From Cryptomeria japonica (taxonomy: Eukaryota > Streptophyta > Pinopsida > Cupressales > Cupressaceae), in assembly GCF_030272615.1 (NCBI RefSeq), contig NC_081413.1, positions 157,726,349 through 157,790,348 on the forward strand: a stretch of 64,000 nt of DNA. Reading direction: 5' to 3'. Each line of letters starts with the position of its first letter. Position 1 is the stretch's first letter. Below are positions 59,851 through 64,000 of the stretch, piece after piece. Below the pieces are notes generated by a model, which did not search any database, was not told where the DNA came from, and saw only the letters and a program-made list of their open reading frames with translations. The position numbers were made by a program, and so were the translations under genes.

Positions 59851-61408
59851 TGTAGACACCTAAAAATGGTCAACACTTGCGAAGTCATGCTTTAACATTT
59901 ACGCATTGCCTCATTTTAGGTTTTTGCATCACATTAACATTTCTCCTATGTCACGCGCTTGATTTTTATCATTTGTGAGCATCGAGTCATTCTTCTATAT
60001 TCTTCATTCATCTCGCCTTCAAATTTGGTCTTGTCAACAACAATCTTCAGTCGTGATTTTGATCGATCTTATCCTGTCGCATCAATGTGCGTGCTCATTT
60101 GTCATCATTTTGGACATCGTCAATCCTAATTAGGGTTTTGTCCTCTTATCAATCTTATCATCTGGCGATTGATTTGTCATCAATCCTTATCATTTTCGAT
60201 CTTGTCATTTTGCGATCAATTTGTCATTGATCGTTGTCATGTTCGATCTTGTCATTTTGCGATCGATTTGTCATCGATCGTGGTCATTTCCAATCTTGTC
60301 GTCTTGCAATCTATTTTGTCATCGATCCTTGTCCTCTTGTCAAATTTTGTCATTTTGCAATCGATTTGTCATCGATCGTCATCTTTCTCAATTATGTCAA
60401 TTTGGATCAATTAGTCATTGTTCCTCATCAATTGGAACATTTCTCAATCAAATCATTTATCACATTGGTCTTTTATCAAGTCAGAATCATGATCAAATTG
60501 ACATCAATTATCTTCAATCACGACCTAATTGTCATTTTCGCATTGCTAATTTATCTTCTAGGGTTTCATGATTTAATCATTTAACCTTATTTGTCATTTC
60601 TCTCTCTAGGATTAATAAATTATTTATTTATCCTAAGTCTTCTCATCGCAATTAAATATTCATTTAATTGGCTAATTATTCCTCTTTTTGTGAATTAATT
60701 AATAAATGACAAATTATTAATTAATTTACCTAATTTTCCTCAATTTTCTAATTCCTAAATTCCTAATTTTCCATTTTTCTAATTTTCTAATTTCTAACTC
60801 ACCTAATTTCAATTCTCTCCTATTTTTCTCCTAATTTCATGGGAATGACATAGAAATTTGTCATAATTTGTCATAATTGACAATCAATCAATTCTTGACA
60901 TAGAAATTTGTCATAAATTGTCATGAATTATCAATCAATCAAATTTTGCATAGAAAGTGCACAATTTGTCATAAATTGTCATAATTGACAATTTTGCTTT
61001 GCAATTTCCATTTGAATTGAATCATGCTAATTTGGTCTTTTTCTCCAATTTCTCTATAAATTGGATGAATTTCTTCAATCCCAATCTAATCACAGAATCA
61101 GATAATGAGAATCAATCACGCTTCGAGTACTCTTGTGCCAATATCAATCTTGCTTTCACATTAGGTGTGTGCACTTGAAGGTGAGATCCACAAACCAAGG
61201 CTATTTGGAGAAGAAAGAAGGACAATGGAGCCGCATGAAGGAGCATTCAAATCATACATTTGGTTTGCTTAATCTTTAGTATTGAATGTTTTTGTTTTCA
61301 TGTCTTTATTTAGTATGCTTAGGATAGATCATTGCATTTAGCTTTCGTGATTAGGCTAGATTAGTATTTTGATATATGCTTTGATGATTTCCACATTTCC
61401 TACTTACA
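59851..61408 (+). repeat. 3' LTR of the 11.2 kb element
   Basis: 1558 bp, same length as the 5' LTR. In the first 400 bases about 17 differences were seen by eye, nearly all transitions. Confidence 0.9.
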
Positions 61409-61413
61409 ATAGG
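61409..61413. repeat. Right target site duplication ATAGG
   Basis: Identical to 50210-50214. The gene relic resumes within it: ATAG is the splice acceptor and G the first exon base. Confidence 0.9.
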
Positions 61414-61681
61414 AAATGGTTGTAACTAATTCATCTGTGACTTTGCCTTCTATGACCACAACACATCCATTTGAGGCTCCGGTATGCTTTAGTTTTTTAG
61501 TCTATTCATTTTTAGTTATTATGTGTTATTTGACATATACGTCATTAACATGTATTAATGTTGTTTTACCAGTTACAGCCTCCTGCAGGACATCCCACAG
61601 ATCCTCAGCCTCACTGAATTGTAGATGACAAAGATGAGATAATCAACATTTCAACTTCAAACAATTTAGAGTTCAGTATTT
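61413..61681 (+). pseudogene. Unrecognised multi-exon gene relic, 3' part
   Basis: Exon 61413-61481 (69 nt) encodes EMVVTNSSVTLPSMTTTHPF and ends before GTATGC. It is the same length and of similar sequence to exon 49858-49926 (EMVIATSDSTRLPKVTGELY), so an exon was duplicated. A last exon starts at 61573 after ACCAG (LQPPAGHPTDPQPH) and reaches a stop at 61615-61617, a likely mutated codon, and then another near 61681. Downstream sequence to 62280 is AT-rich and may be 3' untranslated or intergenic. Confidence 0.5.
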
Positions 61682-62300
61682 AGTTATTTTGATGTTATAT
61701 TGAAAAAATATATCTGATTAGACATTTGAATTGTCCTTTTGTGGCCATGTACTGCTTTGAAGAGGCTTGATTTTGATGATCCGCCACAGTCATAGATACA
61801 GATAGAGACATATAGTTATATTTGTGGTCATTGAAGCACCAATTTTTTATATATTCAACATTTGTATATGTATATATCGACTTTGACAGACATGGCGCAT
61901 GCCACATTTTTGTAACTATTATTGATTTGGCATCTAAGCCATTTTTTGATATATGTACATGATTATTGTTCATTTTGATATATATGAAACTTGATATTCG
62001 ATCTAATTTGTTCATTGATATATATGAAACATGATATTCCTAAAACTTAGTTATTTGCTATTGAAATGTGATCAAATTTGTTAGTTGTGTATATGTCTTG
62101 AAATGTGATCCAATTTGTTCATTACTTGTAACTCATATGGTGTATACTTTTAAACTATCTATTGCTCATATTGTGTATACCCAAGTACTGATACCAGTAA
62201 TGTTGATATTCAATAATTTGATTGAGTGAATTTGCTTTGAGTCCTTTGTGTGTGAAGAGATTGGAGTAAAGTTATTATTTCATAAACTCGTGCTTATGGA
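61682..62300. other. AT-rich stretch without a supported gene
   Basis: Contains a duplicated segment TTTGTTCATTGATATATATGAAAC-like (first half in 61968-61996, second in 62005-62033). Nothing else supported. Confidence 0.6.
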
Positions 62301-62305
62301 GTGAA

Positions 62306-62452
62306 GTTCATCATTTCAAGGACCAATTAAGACATTTCATGCTTAAGTTCATCATTTCAAGTTCATCATTTCATCACCTATAAAAGAAGAGTTGAAGCAC
62401 TTAGTGAAGTTCATCATTTCATCATTTCATCACTTAGTGAAGTTCTTCTTGT
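62306..62452 (+). repeat. Short tandem repeat AGTTCATCATTTCA
   Basis: About six copies of GTTCATCATTTCA or CATCATTTCATCAC, partly as a larger duplication around CACTTAGTGAAGTTC. It lies directly before the larger tandem repeat. Confidence 0.8.
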
Positions 62453-63430
62453 CATGGGAATGAACCATCAGCACGAGTGCATCTAGGTGGCTGGGTTTAT
62501 GCTAGGTGTTCCCTTGTCTCACTCCTCAAGGCATCCGATCGTTACAAGCCACCTCATAGCAACGTTTTCCCTTGAGCGCTCAAAGAGGAAAAAATGGTCA
62601 AATTTTGACATAGCCTAACTCGGAGACCATGGCACTTATGGATGATCCATTTGAACCTATGGGGTTGTGTTATTTCTACCTACAAAATCCTATCTCGGTT
62701 TTGGACAACTCGATTCCATTTTCTTATGGTGAGATTTTTTATGTTGCATCAAAAACCGTCAAAAGCTATCAGTGAGAGGTGGCAAAATAGTGCATCTTTT
62801 GTTCTACTTGTTGTGGGAATGAACCATCAATGTGAGCATGTCCAGGTGGCTAGGTTTACGCTTGGTGTTCCCTTGTCTCACTCCCCAAGGCATCTGATCG
62901 TTATGAGCCACCTCATAGTGACGTTTTCCCTTGAGCGCCCAAAGCAGAAAAAATGGTCAAACTTTGATGTAGCCTAACTCGGAGACCGTGGCACTTATGG
63001 ATGATCCGTTTGAACCTATGGGGTCATGTTATCACTACCTACAAAATCCTATCTCATTTTCAGGAAACTCCATTTCATTTTCTTGTGGTGACATTTTTTC
63101 TGTCGCCTCAAAAGCTGTCAGTGAGAGGTGGCAAAATAGGGCATCTTTCATTTTTCTTGTCATGGGAATGAACCATCAGGGTGAGCACATCCGGGTGGCC
63201 ATGTTTACACTTGGTGTGCCCTTGTCTCACTCCCCAAGATGTCCGATCATTATGAGCCACCTCGTAGCGATGTTTTCCCTTGAGTGCTCAAAGAGGAAAA
63301 AAGGGTCAAACTTTGACGTAGCGTAACTCAGAGACCGTGGCACTTATGGACGATCCATTTGAACCTATGGGGTCATGTTGTTTCTGCCTACCAAAATCAT
63401 ATCTCAGATTTGGACTACTCGTACTATCCC
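62453..63430 (+). repeat. Tandem repeat with 349-359 bp units, about 2.7 copies
   Basis: The anchor GGGAATGAACCATCA occurs at 62456, 62815 and 63164. Units share CCTTGTCTCACTCC, TTTTCCCTTGAG(C/T)G and the segment GAACCTATGGGG. They are richer in G+C than the surroundings. Frames of about 110 codons are kept in two units (SERWQN, NHQ.EH, FTLGVPLSHSPR, SNFDVA), but the unit lengths are not all multiples of three, so a translated repeat is doubtful. Confidence 0.85.
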
Positions 63431-64000
63431 TTCAAATCGGGTAATTCAATAATAACTCAAAACTTTCCCAAAACACTTGGAAAAAAAAATTGCATATTCA
63501 AATTGAAAATTTGCAAATCAGCCCCATGGACACTTCCATATATAAAATTTGGAATCTTATATAAACTATCAAGCTCATTACTATTTATATTTACAAAATT
63601 TTGCATCTAAATATGCAAATTACATCTCGTTGTTGTTTTTTTATACAAAACTTAGCATCTAGATATGCACATTACAACTCATTGTTGTTCATTTATTCCT
63701 CTCTTATTCTTTCCCATTGTCCTACACATAACATCATGATGACAATCCACAATCAAATAGCAAAAAAACAACAAATGATCATCATTTTGTTATAATCTAA
63801 AGTAACAATAATAAAATAACTTAAAAAAAAACCAAAATACAAGACAAATAAATCATAATCAAAGCAAAAAAACAACAAATGATCATGATTTTGTGATTAT
63901 CTAAAGTAACAATTATAAAATAACTTAAAAATCAATCATTCCAAAGCAAAAGTGACAAAAGAATATGAAAACCTGACTGATACTATCCCAGAAAATCATG
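63431..64000. repeat. AT-rich end with two short direct duplications
   Basis: AGCAAAAAAACAACAAATGA with about 50 further bases occurs at 63759 and 63863 (104 bases apart). TTGCATCTAAATATGCA-type and TAGCATCTAGATATGCA-type segments occur at about 63600 and 63652 (52 bases apart). No gene seen. Confidence 0.7.

Larger units (their letters stand above)
50215..61408 (+). mobile_element. Structurally complete 11.2 kb LTR element without pol
   Basis: Two LTRs of equal length (1558 bp), a perfect five-base target duplication ATAGG, a primer-site-like sequence at 51778 and a polypurine tract at 59837. Inside lie a leader, one long frame (53808-56612) and a 3.2 kb non-coding 3' region. No protease, RT, RNase H or integrase was found on either strand, so it should need enzymes from another element. 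Differences between the LTRs in the parts compared are nearly all transitions without length change, so it is among the youngest insertions here. This is what is called a large non-autonomous LTR derivative (LARD-like), except that it has a long conserved coding frame. Confidence 0.85.

Overview
The window looks like intergenic DNA from a large-genome seed plant, most likely a gymnosperm such as a conifer. This is an inference from the AT-rich composition, the density of old nested LTR retrotransposons and the absence of any intact host gene. No rRNA gene, tRNA gene or CRISPR array was recognised. Almost all recognisable coding sequence is decayed retrotransposon protein, and in the cases checked many stop codons look like C-to-T (or G-to-A) changes of CAA, CGA, CAG or TGG codons.

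Layout. An old Ty3/gypsy element on the + strand appears to form the outer frame: a G-patch-like linker at 73-1197, RT/RNase H/integrase remnants at 34322-37821, a 3' region at 41997-45212, and a polypurine tract with a partial LTR at 45213-45816. A Copia element sits inside it (5' LTR 1198-2563, 3' LTR 32946-34321). The Copia is itself broken twice: in gag by a rearranged cluster of a protease-only LTR family (3003-11287), and at the end of its RNase H by what reads as a 4.0 kb solo LTR (14283-32539, TG...CA ends, target duplication ACAAA/AAAAA). That solo LTR is in turn split by a 14.2 kb insertion (16430-30646, target duplication GAAAG) holding direct and inverted copies of a second element family. 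A compact 3.56 kb element with two LTRs (38437-41996) lies in the 3' region of the outer gypsy, and a truncated minus-strand Copia (45817-47395) ends that block.

Right part. At 47742-50118, continuing at 61413-61681, there is an unrecognised multi-exon gene relic. Its internal exons all have lengths divisible by three, and one 69-nt exon type appears twice. Four perfect hairpins (stems 11-14 bp) lie just upstream. The gene is split exactly at a 3' splice site by a structurally complete 11.2 kb LTR element (50215-61408, perfect ATAGG target duplication, two 1558 bp LTRs). That element has no protease, RT or integrase; it carries one roughly 934-codon frame with three nonsense changes and no frameshift. 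The window ends with a 350-360 bp tandem repeat (62453-63430) and AT-rich DNA.

Most notable. Two LTR element families encode long non-polymerase proteins and probably depend on partners for transposition. One is the coiled-coil/Gln-rich/Pro-Ser-rich family (four copies or part-copies). The other is a family with an aspartic protease and a conserved C-terminal domain whose frame runs about 50 codons into the 3' LTR. The pol-bearing outer gypsy shares the 3' region layout, polypurine tract and LTR start with the first family and is a candidate relative of its autonomous partner.
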